Of a DNA stretch of 64,000 nt, positions 9,827-22,487 are shown piece after piece. This DNA is from Gremmenia infestans (Eukaryota > Ascomycota > Leotiomycetes > Helotiales > Hamatocanthoscyphaceae), in NCBI GenBank assembly GCA_032629725.1, contig JAFEVB010000037.1:310001-374000 (forward strand), written 5' to 3'. The position numbers and the translations under genes were made by a program. Each line of letters begins with the position of its first letter. Position 1 is the stretch's first letter. The notes below the pieces were generated by a model, which saw only the letters and a list, made by a program, of their open reading frames with translations, made no database searches and was not told the origin of the DNA.

Positions 9827-12800
9827 ATGTTGCAGACTTTCCAAGCTCGAAAGAAAGCCACAAAATCCTTTGTTTGTTGGCAATGTCTAGCAAGAATCCA
9901 TCAACCATCGAGTAGCACCCAAAGACCACGACGTATTACTAGGACATTTGGAACGTCAAATGCAAAAGGTCATGACCCTAAACGTCCAAAGCTGGTGTCC
10001 GGTGTCCGTCGATTTGTAATTATTCGCCATTCTACCATCTTCATTGTTTGACTAACATCTTCAGGCCCTTCCAGGGGACCCAACCTCAACCCCTACCCTC
10101 CAAACTGACAGCAATATACGAGAACGTTTCCGGGAATGGGAGATCACCAACGCTATCTCTTACACTCCCTTCACGCCGTTTGGAAGGGATGATACCTTTG
10201 GGGATGTTACAAATACCGAGCGGAACTTTGATGTTCCGGTTGACATAGATTCTGACATGGACAGCATCGACGAGGAGAAATATCAGCAAGTGTTTGAACG
10301 AGATGAACTAGTTGATGTTGGGGTCAAACGGACGTTCTTACTTCCAGGAGATCTTGTAGAGCTGAGGTAGGCTCTCAACCAGATAAGTGATTGTCAAATA
10401 CCATAAGTGCTCACCTCGGATAGATTTGGAGGTGGTCGTTCCCAAGAGCTCGCCATTTACATTCGAGAGCTAGAATCTCAGGGCCAATTTTATACTATGT
10501 CTGGTCGATGGGCACACCGACAAATAAGTCAACCAAAATTCTACGTACCTGGATTTGTGCAGCCTAGTGAGCTCGAAGAAATGCTTCCGTACCTCCCAGA
10601 AACGGACGTTACAAAGGATATGGAAGACAAGCTGCTACAGTTTACAAAGTCTCTTCCACGGAATATTGGCAAGAACCTCCTGAAGAAGATGGACGACTTT
10701 TGGATGGATGCAGATAAGACCTATCTTGCTGCCGCTTCAACGCTTGAAAATGCACACCAATACGTCTCAGAACCGGCAAGTTTGAAATATGCAACGCTAG
10801 ATCAAATAGCAGATGTTCTGTTAGGTACTGTTGTGCCAAAAGATGACAACGGTACTTACTCTAAGCCTGCTCTCTATGCCGTTCACCGTGCTATTCTCAG
10901 CTCTGATATTGGCTTCCGGGTTCAGCCCAAAGGGACCCTTCGCTCAGGAGGGTCTTACGAAATTCTTTCTCAATTGGAAGTTAGCGAAGTGGGCAGGGTT
11001 ACCCAGTATATTAGAGCGTACGCCGATAGGATGACACCGACACCTGGAGCTATAAAAGCCTCTTGGGTACCACTCCTTAGCTTCTTCCAAAAGTGCCGGC
11101 GCTTAATAGATGAGTCGAGGTTATACCGTGAATTTACACCCCACGGTACGATAGGACCTTCCACGCGGAATCAGGATGATGACAATCACTACCGATTGGG
11201 CTCCCCCGGAGAAGAATTTACAGGTACGGATAACCTATTCATCAAATTCATTGAGTCCTGGGCGTGCTTAGGCAACTTCAACAGTGGTTCAGCCATGAAT
11301 GGCTTAGCCTCATCGTTATTACGTTCCCTGGGACGTTATAACGATAGCGTTTTGGACCGAAAAGCGGGGTGGACTTTCTTGCAGGAGATAGGCGCCATTC
11401 CACCCTGGGAATCTCTGCCTGCATATGGACTGCGACTGCCTTCAACTGGTGGTAGAAGGCTTACAAACTCAACATATCCGCCTTATCACGAGCGTGCTTA
11501 TACTGAGGACAAACTTGTCGAGATTCGAAAAGATTGGGGAGAACTTCACGTCTTTTGTATCGATCAAGCCGATGCACATGAGATCGATGACGGTATCTCT
11601 GTGGAAGCAACCGAGACGCCAGATGAATATTGGGCACACATTCACGTCGCCGACCCATCATCCCTCTTAGATTTAAAGTCTGAGGTGGTAAAGAATGCGG
11701 AGAGAATGGTCCAAAGCATTTATCACCCAGAACGTCACATTTCCATGCTTCATCGAGATTTCGTTGAATCGAGATTGAGTCTTGCACCAAACCGACCCTG
11801 TCTGACGTTTAGTGCCAGATTGAACCTGAGTGGGCAACTCTTAGAGTACAAAGTGTCAGCTGGTGTCATACAAAATTTGGTATACATCAGCCCCTCTGTC
11901 TTTGAAGGGGTCGCATCAGGGAGACCTGAAAGCTCTGAGACTGATGGAGTCGTGCGTATTGTAGGCTCAGGCTCTACCTCGGCAGCTCCTTCAAGAAGCA
12001 TGACCTCAATCGAACGGCTTTCAGATGAACAGAAGAGGCAGTTGAAAATACTGCATCAAATTGGAATTACCAACGCAAAGAAGCTACATTCAAGAGGGGG
12101 CTTTAACCAGGGGCAAGCGAATTTAGACGTATCCGTTTATTTCGACGGCGCCCCGTGGAAGAAGCAGACCCCTATCTTCAGTGTTCGTCATTATGGCGAT
12201 CCAACCATTAAGCTGGTTATCCCGGAAGAGAACAACCAACCCATGGGTGCTTTGGGATACATTATGCAGCTCGCGGGTGAAGTTTGCGCAAGGTGGTGCT
12301 CTGCTCGAGGCATCCCAATTCCGTATCGAGTCACTCCTGTCAATCCAGACAAACAAGATGCGGCGGAATACTTTTCCAAAGTCCTTCTCCCGTCTCGGAA
12401 TAAGGAAGGTTTCGCACCATCAGATATTACACGGAAATATTTCAACTTGATCGGTGCGGCTCAGCCATCGCTAACCCCCGGGCCACACATGACTGTCGGG
12501 GCAGAGATGCTCACCAAGTGCACGAGTCCACTGCGCAGATTCCCGGATCTCTTAGTACATGCGCAGGTAGGTGCTACTCTGCTTGAAGAAGCCCGACTGG
12601 GCAAGTCTCTCGTCGGCAACACAAACGACGATTTCCTTCCGTACAGTGCGGACCGAATTAGCGCTATGCTGCCTCAAATCGATACTCGCGAGAGGTCGCT
12701 GAAGAAAGCCGAGTCAGATGCAAAGCGAGTATGGCTCAATCACTTTCTTGTACGTGCGTGGCGTTTCAAGCAGGCAGAGCTTCCGCCCACGTTGACTTTT

Positions 12801-13013
12801 TCCGTCAGAAGCATCGATGAGTACAATGGTATCATGGGAGGGAGTATCGAGGAATTTCTGACTGGAGGTCAATGCTCGATACCGGACTGGCTTAACGCTG
12901 ATGATATTAAGCCTAATGACAAATTTGAGGTGGAGATTGCTGATGTCGATGTGTTTTTTGACCGAATTTTACTTACGGCTCTTCGACGCGCAGAGCCTCC
13001 TAAGAGCATTTAG
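9827..13013 (+). CDS. Mitochondrial RNase II-family 3'-5' exoribonuclease (CYT-4/DSS1 type)
   Basis: Three exons, 9827-10015, 10065-10366 and 10424-13013, giving 1026 aa. Frame and splice signals (branch TGACTAAC before the first acceptor) agree at both junctions, and the second joins VELR to FGGGRSQELAIY. The N-terminus is basic with few acidic residues, as for a mitochondrial presequence. The RNB catalytic domain covers about residues 530-880; its Mg-binding motif is visible as CIDQADAHEIDDGISVE, followed by HIHVADPSSLLD. A later TKCTSPLRRFPDLLVHAQ matches the conserved 3' end of RNB domains. Family knowledge: in Neurospora CYT-4 and yeast Dss1 this enzyme degrades and processes mitochondrial RNA, the yeast form together with the helicase Suv3. 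The lack of an obvious cold-shock domain fits the mitochondrial branch and not Dis3. Confidence 0.88.
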
Positions 13014-13290
13014 CAGCAGCTATCTATTAATGGGACAATAGTCCCCAACTGTACAGTACAATTTCCATGTATCATATCTGTACACTAAGGCTCCCGCGAA
13101 GCAAAACTACATAGGAATGCAAAAACTTCATTTTCCCTCAAGAATGCCACTAGAAATACCCGCCCATGAGACAAAACATACCACGTCACATATATCAACA
13201 AAATCAACTCAACTACAACGCCCTTGCGATTGTTCTTTGCATCTTTTCTCATTTCACTATCTGAGGAAATACTCATACAAACCCCACAAA

Positions 13291-14056
13291 ATGCACACAC
13301 CAATAACCACCATCTCGCTTCTAGCGCTTTTCTCACTTGCTATAGCTCAAACATCAAGTAAGTCTGTAGATATATGTATCTCTGCTCGAGAAGAAAAGGT
13401 AATAAGCTAGCTAATGCGTGCGGCAAAAGAAGCACCGCTCGCCCTGGCCGTCCTCCCTATACCATCCATCAACCTCAACCCGCTCCCAGAAATCCACTCC
13501 AGCACCTCCATGCCCATGCCCATGCCCATTTTGACCCCCACATCCAAATCCACATCCACATCCACATCCACACTCTCAACAAGCCCATCATCCTTTTCCT
13601 CCGCCATATCCCCATTTCCATCCACATCCACAACTCTCTCACCCACAACCTCAATCTCAACCTCCATCCCCATACCCCTATCAACAGACTTAATCTCAAG
13701 CCCGCGACCAAGCAGCGGCATGCCGATCCCAAGCAAGAGCATGGGTAGCGGGAACGGAAATATGAGCATGACGTCGCAGACAGTCAAGAAGAGCTCCACG
13801 AGCGCAGGGGGTACGAGTAGTGAAACAAGTCCGGCTGTGGCTAAGAGTGGTGTTGAGAAATTGGGGGGTTCGGTGAGTCTAAGTTTTCTTTAACCCATTC
13901 TCTCTCTCTCTACATATATGTGTGTGTGTGTGTGTGTGTGTTTCTGCTTTGTGGTCTATGGAAAGGTCAGCAGCTGATGTGATGGGAATCGAATAGGTTA
14001 ATAGAATGGTCATGCTGCTTGTTGCTGGTGCGGTGGGGATTTTTGTGCTTGCTTGA
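13291..14056 (+). CDS. Short secreted Ser/Thr/Pro-rich protein, predicted GPI-anchored
   Basis: Three exons: 13291-13357, 13430-13872 and 13997-14056, about 189 aa. The acceptor of intron 1 could equally be three bases further on, which changes one residue. Exon 1 encodes a signal peptide ending about ALFSLAIAQTS. The middle is almost wholly Ser, Thr, Pro and Met, with alternating short repeats (MPMPMP, STSTSTST). The last exon encodes VNRMVMLLVAGAVGIFVLA, a hydrophobic tail ending the protein with no basic end, as for GPI-attachment signals, with a small-residue stretch (KLGGS) just before. This is the layout of fungal cell-surface mannoproteins. Intron 2 contains a TG dinucleotide repeat. 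No enzymatic domain is present. The exact function is unknown. Confidence 0.65.
13919..13941. repeat. (TG)n dinucleotide microsatellite within an intron
   Basis: About eleven uninterrupted TG units, preceded by a CT run, inside intron 2 of the predicted GPI protein gene. Confidence 0.95.
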
Positions 14057-16550
14057 TTGAGTGAGTAGCTGCGTATCTAGGCAGGCGAAGGAAGGAGTAG
14101 GTCGTTTGGGTGGCATTTTCTATCCTGAGGTTGGCGTACTTGGTGGGATTCGGAATTTGGGGATTTGCTATCAATCAATCAATTCACTCGCTCGCTCTTT
14201 GAGAATACAGAAAGGTAATGGCTATGGGTTTGAATTATTTAGAAAGGCTTTAGAGTTTAGAATATGTAGAGTGTCTTTCGTTACATATGCATTGGTTGTA
14301 CTATCTCCAAAGCTCTTGATGTATGGTAATGTAAAATGGGGTGAATGAATACAGGTTTCTGGATGGGAAGTAACGACAGCATCCAGATCGTAAATGCGCT
14401 AGCTACTATGAATAGTCTAAATTGCACTTGTAGCCCTATTTCTAAGTGTATATGAAATCTTTGATATACTTGATCCCGGGATTCATCTTGACTAATGGAA
14501 ACTGCGGATGAGATCAATGGCATTGGTTACTACGCCCGTATGGGATGTAGAAAATTCCCCACGCTATGTATCTCAGAGACAACGCCGGGGGAAGGATTCC
14601 AGCGGAGGAACATTGCAATGAAGAGTGTGGTAAGCAGCCCCGAAGTGATATATGACCAACTCTTACCGTTCAGTGGCGGCAGCCTAATTTTGTGCAACAT
14701 CAGCGCCGATGCCAAATAAAATATTGAACCTCCGAACACCGAGTTGTGACACGAGTATCATTACTGATATTGTGACAGCCTCGAGTAACAGGACCCGATG
14801 TCAACCGCCCAATTCAAGTACCCCAGAACCTCATCCACCTCCGCTTCCCAACAGCATCCCCACAAAAGCATGTAATTGTTCCCCTCATTATAGGTACGAG
14901 GAGCTTCCGCATCTGGAAGTGTACTGTTCTTCGGACCGACCGAGAGCTTTTCGGCATATAATGTTCGGGCTATAGAACGGGGTATGAAAGGGGCGGTCTT
15001 GGCGCAACAGGTCGAAGTCAGCACCTTAGGCTCCCCACTACCGCCTTGGTGATAGATAATATACCCCACTAAGAAGTATTACGATAAAGCGAGACCTTGC
15101 AAGGAACGGCGGATAAGGTCCAATGAAAAAAGAGGCAGACCTGAACGATATGTGGTAGATGGATCAGACCGTCATGGGGTGCCCTTGATAAGACTTTTGG
15201 TAGCAAATAAGCCGCAGGCGCATGCAGAATAGCTTTGATAGAGGCTACTAAGACATACTACGGACTGTTAATCCATAAAACATGCCAAGAACATTATATC
15301 CACAAGTCAACGAGTATGAAATCCAGTGAAGTGCCAAATTATAGCTTCGAGGGCTGTGCACGTGATTATATCCTTTTCGATGGAGCAACTTGTCCCAGCA
15401 GGCGGGAAAACACATTAGGGCAAACTCACCGCTGTTTCCACACGGGATTGTGCTTCTTCTCTTTTTCCTTGGGATAATCGGAAGTGATATAGCAAATTGT
15501 TAAGGGGGGGAACAACGACTGAGCTGATCAAACGGGTAGCTGCAGATGCAGATACCCGTAAGACAAGGTATTTTCGTACACTCCGAAGCTCGAACAGCGG
15601 GGAACAAATTCTATCATTTTTTACCAGCTTGTCAAGGGCCTGGGAGAGGGTCACCTTGCTCCCCTGCCTCTGTTAAAAATAAAGTGAGGCGCATTCGGCC
15701 GGGGAAGAATGAGACATTTGAAGAAAACAGTAGATTCTGTAACCGCCCTTCTTCCGCCGTGTGCCCACATGAGAGAGAATACTCGGCTGCGCGCAAAATA
15801 TCAAGAAAGATATAGCTTTCTTTGGAGAAATATAGAACCTTGTTCTAAACTGCTTTCGTGGTATAGCGATCGGTCTGTGTCTTGCCTGATATAAAGAGGG
15901 AAATGAAGAAAACAAATACAGATTGCTCGTTCTCGTGCGACGTTTAAACATTCACACGTAAACCCAGTCCAGTCCAGTCCAAACCCCACGGTCACACCAA
16001 CGTTCGCTCCCACGACACATCGTGATGGCTCCGAGAGGCTCCAGTGCTAGGGAGGGTCTGGTTGGGTTGCCATCCTCCCCTCCCCTCCCCTCCCCACTCT
16101 CCTCGAGAGCCAAAAAGAATCTCTAGGCTAAGGAGTAAGGCTCAAGTCAAGGTAGGACATTGGAGGTTTGACGACAGCAAGTGAGCGCGATGGCCGCCAT
16201 TATTAATGACAGAGTAGCTGCAGCAGTAGGCTGCACACCACGAGTTTGAGGGGGAGGGTCATCCTCCTGCAGGTGATGATGCAGCGGATAGGGTACGGTA
16301 TAGGCCTTCGTATATGAATCCAGTGAAGGGATCCTCAGTGGCTGCATGCCAACGTGTAAAGCACGCCTTAGCGAGTTGCTGGGAGATAGATACCTAGGTA
16401 CATGTGGTATAAATCAATTGATGAAGAGAATGAGTTTGAGGTAGAGTTTGTTGTCGCTGTATTGTACAGTAGTATCCGCTAATAGAGTTGATGATAGAAT
16501 AAGGGAGAGGAGAGGGGAGGGGAGAGAGAAGGACTGGGAGTACCTAGGTG
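14057..16550. other. 2.5 kb non-coding stretch
   Basis: No frame longer than about 100 codons and none recognisable. Includes a TCCCC tandem repeat at 16074-16095 and a CCAGT tandem repeat near 15966. I see no tRNA or transposon ends. Confidence 0.5.
16074..16095. repeat. (TCCCC)n microsatellite
   Basis: Four near-perfect copies of the pentamer in non-coding DNA. Confidence 0.9.
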
Positions 16551-17619
16551 CCTATGTAACTTACCTACGTACCTACGTACCTACCCTACCTAACCACCAA
16601 CCTTAAACTTCCAGCCCGTTCAATATCACCACTTCTAATTAATCCTCTCCCTACTCGTAATTCTCACACTTACTACCTTCCTCATTACACACTCTCTCCT
16701 TCCTGTCATATTAAAGTTCACATGCTAACAGGATAGCAATTGCTTTCTTTTCCTTTTTCTCTTCCTCTTTCCTCTTTCCTCTTTCCTTTTTTCCTTTTCC
16801 TCTTGCCTTCCCTTCTTTCTCCGAACTGATTGCTACAATCAGCCACTGCTGGCATACTGTACTGTGCTGTACTGTAATTGAGCAAGCCCACCAATTGCAA
16901 CTCTTGCCGCATCACTCATCCCACGTTGCCTTGCTCAACAACCCCCCACCCCACCCTATAATCCATCCGAACAATCTACCTCTCCTTTACTTCTCGCTGG
17001 CTGCTGGCTGCTGGCTGCTGACTGCTGACTGCTGACTGCCCAGGCATTCAAGGTCAAACCCAGCAAGTCAAGACTACTACTTACACTACTCGCATCACTC
17101 GTACTGGCTGCGACTAATTGTAAACGATTTCAGTACTGCTGTTCCTACCTACTCCGACCTTCGCATCCCTCCTCCTCTCCCCTCACCTCGGTCGATTTCG
17201 TGTAGCAACACATCCTTCCAACCAAATCAAGACAGTCCTGGATCCTCGTCTTGTGCAGCATCGGCGGCACTATACAGTGCATTTACAACCCCACCCTTAT
17301 CCACCAACCCTCTCCTCTCCACTTCCAGATCGGCCGGCCCTGTCTTCGTTCGTGCTGCTTCCCGCATCGGTGCGTCGCCAATTGACCCTCCCTGGTCGAT
17401 TTCGTGCCCACCTATACAACCCCTCGACTCCAGATTCCTCATTCATCCGGGCTACACCAGACTTCATCAGCCCACGCCCTCTGCTTCGTAACACTCCTCC
17501 TCGAGCTTGATGCTACACAAGGAAAAAATACTCCACCTTCAGTCGTACATTTCCCCTTCATCCCATCTATGACATCGGATCTCGCAGACGAGGAGTACCG
17601 GCACGAGTAGGACAGCGCA
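16551..17619 (+). promoter_or_regulatory. Long pyrimidine-rich leader/promoter of the WD-repeat gene, with uORFs
   Basis: About 1.1 kb upstream of the ATG at 17620 is CT-rich, including a dense C/T tract at about 16742-16820 and a 7-bp tandem repeat. The last uORF, 17569-17610, encodes 13 residues and stops 9 nt before the main start. Such CT-rich leaders are common around transcription starts of highly or constitutively expressed fungal genes. The actual start site cannot be placed from sequence. Confidence 0.5.
16996..17037. repeat. 7-bp tandem repeat, three GCTGGCT then three GCTGACT units
   Basis: Six perfect heptamer units; the second three share one G-to-A change, so the array has two homogeneous halves. 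It lies in the upstream region of the WD-repeat gene. Confidence 0.95.
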
Positions 17620-20105
17620 ATGCTACTGGATCCTTTGACTCCCCCACAAGACCACCCCATATCTCCTTCTGGCAACGGCACATACAATGGAAATGGCTTC
17701 ACATCTCCTGTGGGATCAAATTCACACAACCTCACTGGACTTGCGAATACCTTTGCGCCAACACCAGTGAGCGATATGGGCCTAGACAACCGGGACGAAC
17801 GGGGGGAGTTGGCAGAGCAAGCCGCCTCCTACGATTCCATGGATGAAGACCAAGATATGTCAGATGGAGGTGCGGCTTTGACTATGACTCTTTCACACGC
17901 GGAGGCATTGAATGCTGAGCTAGATCTGCTAGACGCCGAAGTCATGGGCCCCGATAACTTCACCAGTCTACATATTGATACGCACTTCCCATCTATGGAT
18001 AATCACCACAACCATGACGGATTCCTCCATACCGATCTGCCTGCTTTGGAGCCGCATTCACCTCATCCACAAGACGAGCAGGAGAACAGCGTTGCCACCG
18101 ATTCCATGAATACTCCCGATTTGCCAGCAACAATGTCACAAGTATCTCAACACCTGCAACACATCCAGGACGGGCAAGAACATGTGGAATTGGACATAGT
18201 TACAGATGAACATGGGACGTTCACAAACAACAGTACTCATCCCTTTCTTGTGCCCTATATTCCCCACTTTCAAGCAATACATCAAACAATGCATGGTTCT
18301 GCTGGGCCATCGCAAGTTGCCGATTACGTGTCACTCCCAGATATCTCTTCAGTTCAGAGTACAGAAATGACTGCAGTGCTTCCATTTGTTTGGGAGAGTG
18401 GTATAGGCCTTGCATCTACAGCCGCAGCAACGAATGACTCGGTGCAACCTCAAAGCCCCCTAAATGCATCTCATTTATCTTTCGTGGATATGGCTTGGGA
18501 AGAAGAGTCCGACGCTGACCAGCATGAAGTGGAAGACCAGTCAAATTTAAGCCTAGGAGACTTCCTCTACAACTGGGGGATGTCGACGTCTCCAAACGAC
18601 GAATCGAGAAGACGGAACCGAGGTCCGATTCTGCCTGTACTTCATCGGCAAAGGTTTGTCGAGAATCTCCAACCAATCCGACGTAGTGATCTACAGGGGG
18701 ACCTGTGTGACATCCAGAGGATCAACTGGACCGAATTAGGAGTTTCTCGGCTTGAGGCCAGACAAATGCGACGACAAACTTACAGCAACTATACCAATGT
18801 CAGACTTACGCACCAGTGGCATGTGAGTAATCTTTCTAGACTTGGTATTGACAGAAGCTGACTTGATGATTCAAGCCACGGCTTAATGGTGCGAGGCTAT
18901 CGGACCACGAGAACTATTTCAAATTTCGGCGAATGGACTTCGATCACAATGTCCACTTGACACATTTTCAACTTAGGAATCTCATGTCATGCGTATCCCG
19001 AGATAATATTTTCTACACGAGCAAATCAAAAATCCTTCAATGGAACCCCTCGAGCACCACCAAAGCGCCAGAATCTGTGGTCATGAACCTCGAATCTCCA
19101 AATGTTCAGCCCTTCCATGCGGCTGCTTTTACAGGTGGCACTCAAATCTCTACACTGGCTGCTGGGCATGACATTCTTGTTGCTGGTGGGTTCTGTGGAG
19201 AGTATGCCCTTGTGAATCTGAGGTCACACAAGGACACCAAGCACACTGAAGGTCTCCTTACCGATGAAATGAACAGCATCACGAATCATGTTCAAGTCCA
19301 TTTATCTCGGAGCTCCTCCTTTCCTGTGGCTGCTTTCGCCTCAAATGACCAGGGCTTTCGAATTCTGGATGTCAATACAAATCAGTTCATCGCCGAGCAC
19401 AAATATGACCATGCCATAAACTGCAGCGCCATCTCACCAGACCAACGCCTTCGAGTTCTTGTGGGTGACACGCGGCAAGTCATGATCTGCAATTCGGAAA
19501 CTGGGGAGGTCCTCCAGAGCTTGGATGGACATCGCGATTATGGATTTGCGTGCGACTGGGCAGATGATGGCTGGACTGTCGCCACCGGAAATCAGGATAT
19601 GCAGATCAAAATATGGGATGCAAGAAAGTGGACTTCTAGTTCCGGAATTGCCCAAGCGGTTGCTACGATCGCAGCTGAAATGGGAGGTGCCAGGAAAGTT
19701 CAATTTTCACCTGTGGGTTCCGGGAAGAGGGTTCTTGTTGCGGCAGAGCCAGCGGATTTTGTCAGTGTGATTGATGCGCAGACCTTTACGAGCAAGCAGA
19801 CATTGAGTTTCTTCGGCGAGATTGGGGGCGTGGACTTTACGAATGACGGGCAGGACTTGATCGTGGCCAATTGCGACAGTATGAGGGGCGGTATTATGCA
19901 GTATGAACGATGCGATCTTGCTGGAGATGGACTTCATGGGCTCGAAGCCTTACGAGAAAAGTCCGACAGATATCGCCGGAAATCGACAGGGTTTGACTGG
20001 ATGTCTGACGATGAAGATCTCGTCGGTCATTCAAAGTCAAGAGGAACTGTCACTCATCGACAAAGAAGGGCAGCACAGCTTGGAGTTACGATGAACCATT
20101 TCTAG
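17620..20105 (+). CDS. WD40-repeat protein with long acidic N-terminal extension
   Basis: Two exons, 17620-18822 and 18876-20105, with a 53-nt intron (GTGAGT...CAAG), giving 810 aa in frame across the junction. Residues 1 to about 400 are low complexity and acidic, rich in His, Asp, Ser and Thr. The second half holds WD-like repeats; clear units end in VATGNQDMQIKIWDARKW and a preceding DGHRDYGFACDWADDGW. The architecture resembles uncharacterised fission-yeast WD proteins of the C2A9.03/C18H10.05 type, but that is from memory and uncertain. The tail after the propeller is basic. No F-box or other partner domain is seen. Probable role: a scaffold; the partner is unknown. Upstream uORFs suggest translational control. 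Confidence 0.75.
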
Positions 20106-22487
20106 ACGCGAAGAGCACTGTACAGTTACGCTCTTCGAGAGTCTGAAATGGTCCGATATTTTCTTTTGTCAGCATCAACACCACACCGGCGTTTTATTTC
20201 CTTTTCGATGATACCACGGATGAATGGATGGAATGGAAGGATGGAAGGATGGAAGGGAGTCTAGGGCATTGTCTCTCACTGAGACTTTTTGTTTTATAAT
20301 CAGGAGGTTACGCGTGGCGTGGCATGGCATGGCATTTACCGGCGTCATTCATTTTATCTTACGACAGTTTACATTTACACTTTTCCTATCCGGTTCGGCG
20401 GCGTCTCCTGCATTACGGCACATTGCATGCATCTGGATACCGTTTATGACCTATGCACGATAAACATATGGAGGGCAATAACATTCAAGATGTATTTAGG
20501 GTGATGGAAGGTGGGGGATAGACTGAATGTTATGATGTGAGTGCATGGAATGTTTGCGATGCGAGAATAAGTTATAGGGTTAGGGGCGGAAGGCGTGATG
20601 ATAGTACATAGCCGTAAATGAATCAACTAAAAGCCTCATCGTTGTAAAATCTGCTTCCAGGGAAAGCAATGTCGAATAAGATGTCGTTTCCTGTCTCTTT
20701 AGCTGCTCCGAGTTCAGCTTTGGGGTGATTGCAACTCCACTATCGTTCCTCTGATATATAAGGCAAGAAATAGTCTTCGTAGCCTTTCAACGTTCTCTCT
20801 AGAATACAAAAAGCAAAGAAACACAAACAATCTGACATGGTTCATTCCTTCCTTCCTTTCCTTCCTTTACTTCGACTCAAACCATCCACTTCGTTTATAG
20901 GAAGAAGGGTATATACTCTGCAGTGTTTAATTAGTATACTTTGTAGTCACTTTCTTCCCACCTTAGCCACTCGCTATCTCATTTCTGTTTTTTTATTAGG
21001 GGAGGGGGAGGTGTAATGATATTCATTTTTAGAGGGTGTTTAAGGTGAGTCTATAATAGGAATGGAAAATTTAATGAGTGTTTTATGGGTGTGAGTAGGT
21101 GAGTGAGTGAGTGAGTGAGTGTTTTTGTGGTATTGGAATACTTGCTAAACGTATATATTTCTGAACCTTTTATTCGTCATTCGTTATTTGAGATATGCGC
21201 ATATAAGAATGACCCTATGGATAGATAGGCATAGTCAGTCATAATACATTTCTATATACATGCTCGTTCCCAAAGCACGGAATTGCAGGTGCGTGTAAGG
21301 TGGTAGGTAGGTGGAGTTTAATTTGATACTTAGTGAGGAAGGAGGGAAGGAAAAACCAAGAAGGTGAGTTTTTCTGATTACTGAGAGTAAAGAGTTATCT
21401 GTCATAGACAGGATACATAAGTGGGTTTTCGTTTTCGTCTATTCGTTTACGGGTCTAGCTATAGGTTTAGAGGGAGAGGAGGGAGGAGAGGAAGTGGGGA
21501 CGAGTGAGGTAGGTATATATATATATAGTGAAGTGAAGTGAAGTGAACTAGGTCAATCCAACTAAACGAAGTAAACCAAACCAAGCAAGTCTAGTTGTTT
21601 TTCGAAATCCTTTCTATATCTAACAGCACCTTCACTTTATTGCTCGCTCTTCCCTTTTCTTCCCCAAAATCAGCAGCACAGCGTAGTCTCGCACCAGCAG
21701 TCAAAGCACCTACAAGTATATGTTACTTAGCCTCGTAGCTATCTATTTATCTAGCCATCTTACCTATAATCCACACCCGGCCGTCTGTCTGATAGCCACG
21801 TTCTATGCTCATCTTCCTCTTCATCTTTAGAAACAACCCTCTTTCCGATATCACAAAGTATTACTTACTGTCTATATACACAGTTTGCCTATCCCATGGG
21901 ATGCCGTTGCTGTTCTGTTCTGTTACTCCGTGTAAAGTCGATATGTGCGAAGAATAACTCCGTATACATACATGCCTAGCATATCTTTACATTATCAACA
22001 CCACCCACACCGTACCTTCTTCGCCCCTCTAGTGTACCTTCTTCAAGTCCTACCTACCTACCTATTGCAAGTCCTGTCTATACACACACGTCAAGACAAC
22101 ATGTCAGACAAGAGCGGGAGGCAGCAAGCAAACAGTCCTATTAATATACGAAAGAATTCGATTGGTATAAGTTAATAAACACTAGAAGTTACGTACAGTT
22201 AAAACACAATCATAACATCGATCGAGGCCGCCTGCCCATAGACAAGGATCTATTCCATATCGCATCGCATTGAAACTACAGACATGCCATTATATGCACA
22301 AGACACGAAACTCAAAGATAAATACCTTAACCTCATTATCTTCTGAAAAATCCTCCCTCTATTCTCCAGATCCAGATCAGCTCAAGTAAAGCGTGATTCT
22401 ATATCCGTCCCTCCACTTTATTTTGTACATTCAGAACAAAAGAAAAGGATGGCGATACTAATGAGGCTGATTGATACTTGGCTCCAT
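20106..22487. other. 2.4 kb non-coding stretch rich in simple repeats
   Basis: Lies between the 3' ends of two convergent genes. Contains GGATG-type tandem repeats at about 20220-20255, a GAGT tetranucleotide array at 21100-21121, AAGTG repeats near 21527-21545 and TACC repeats near 22049. No coding frame is supported. Confidence 0.55.
21100..21121. repeat. (GAGT)n tetranucleotide microsatellite
   Basis: About five uninterrupted copies of the tetramer in a T/G-rich non-coding stretch. Confidence 0.9.
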
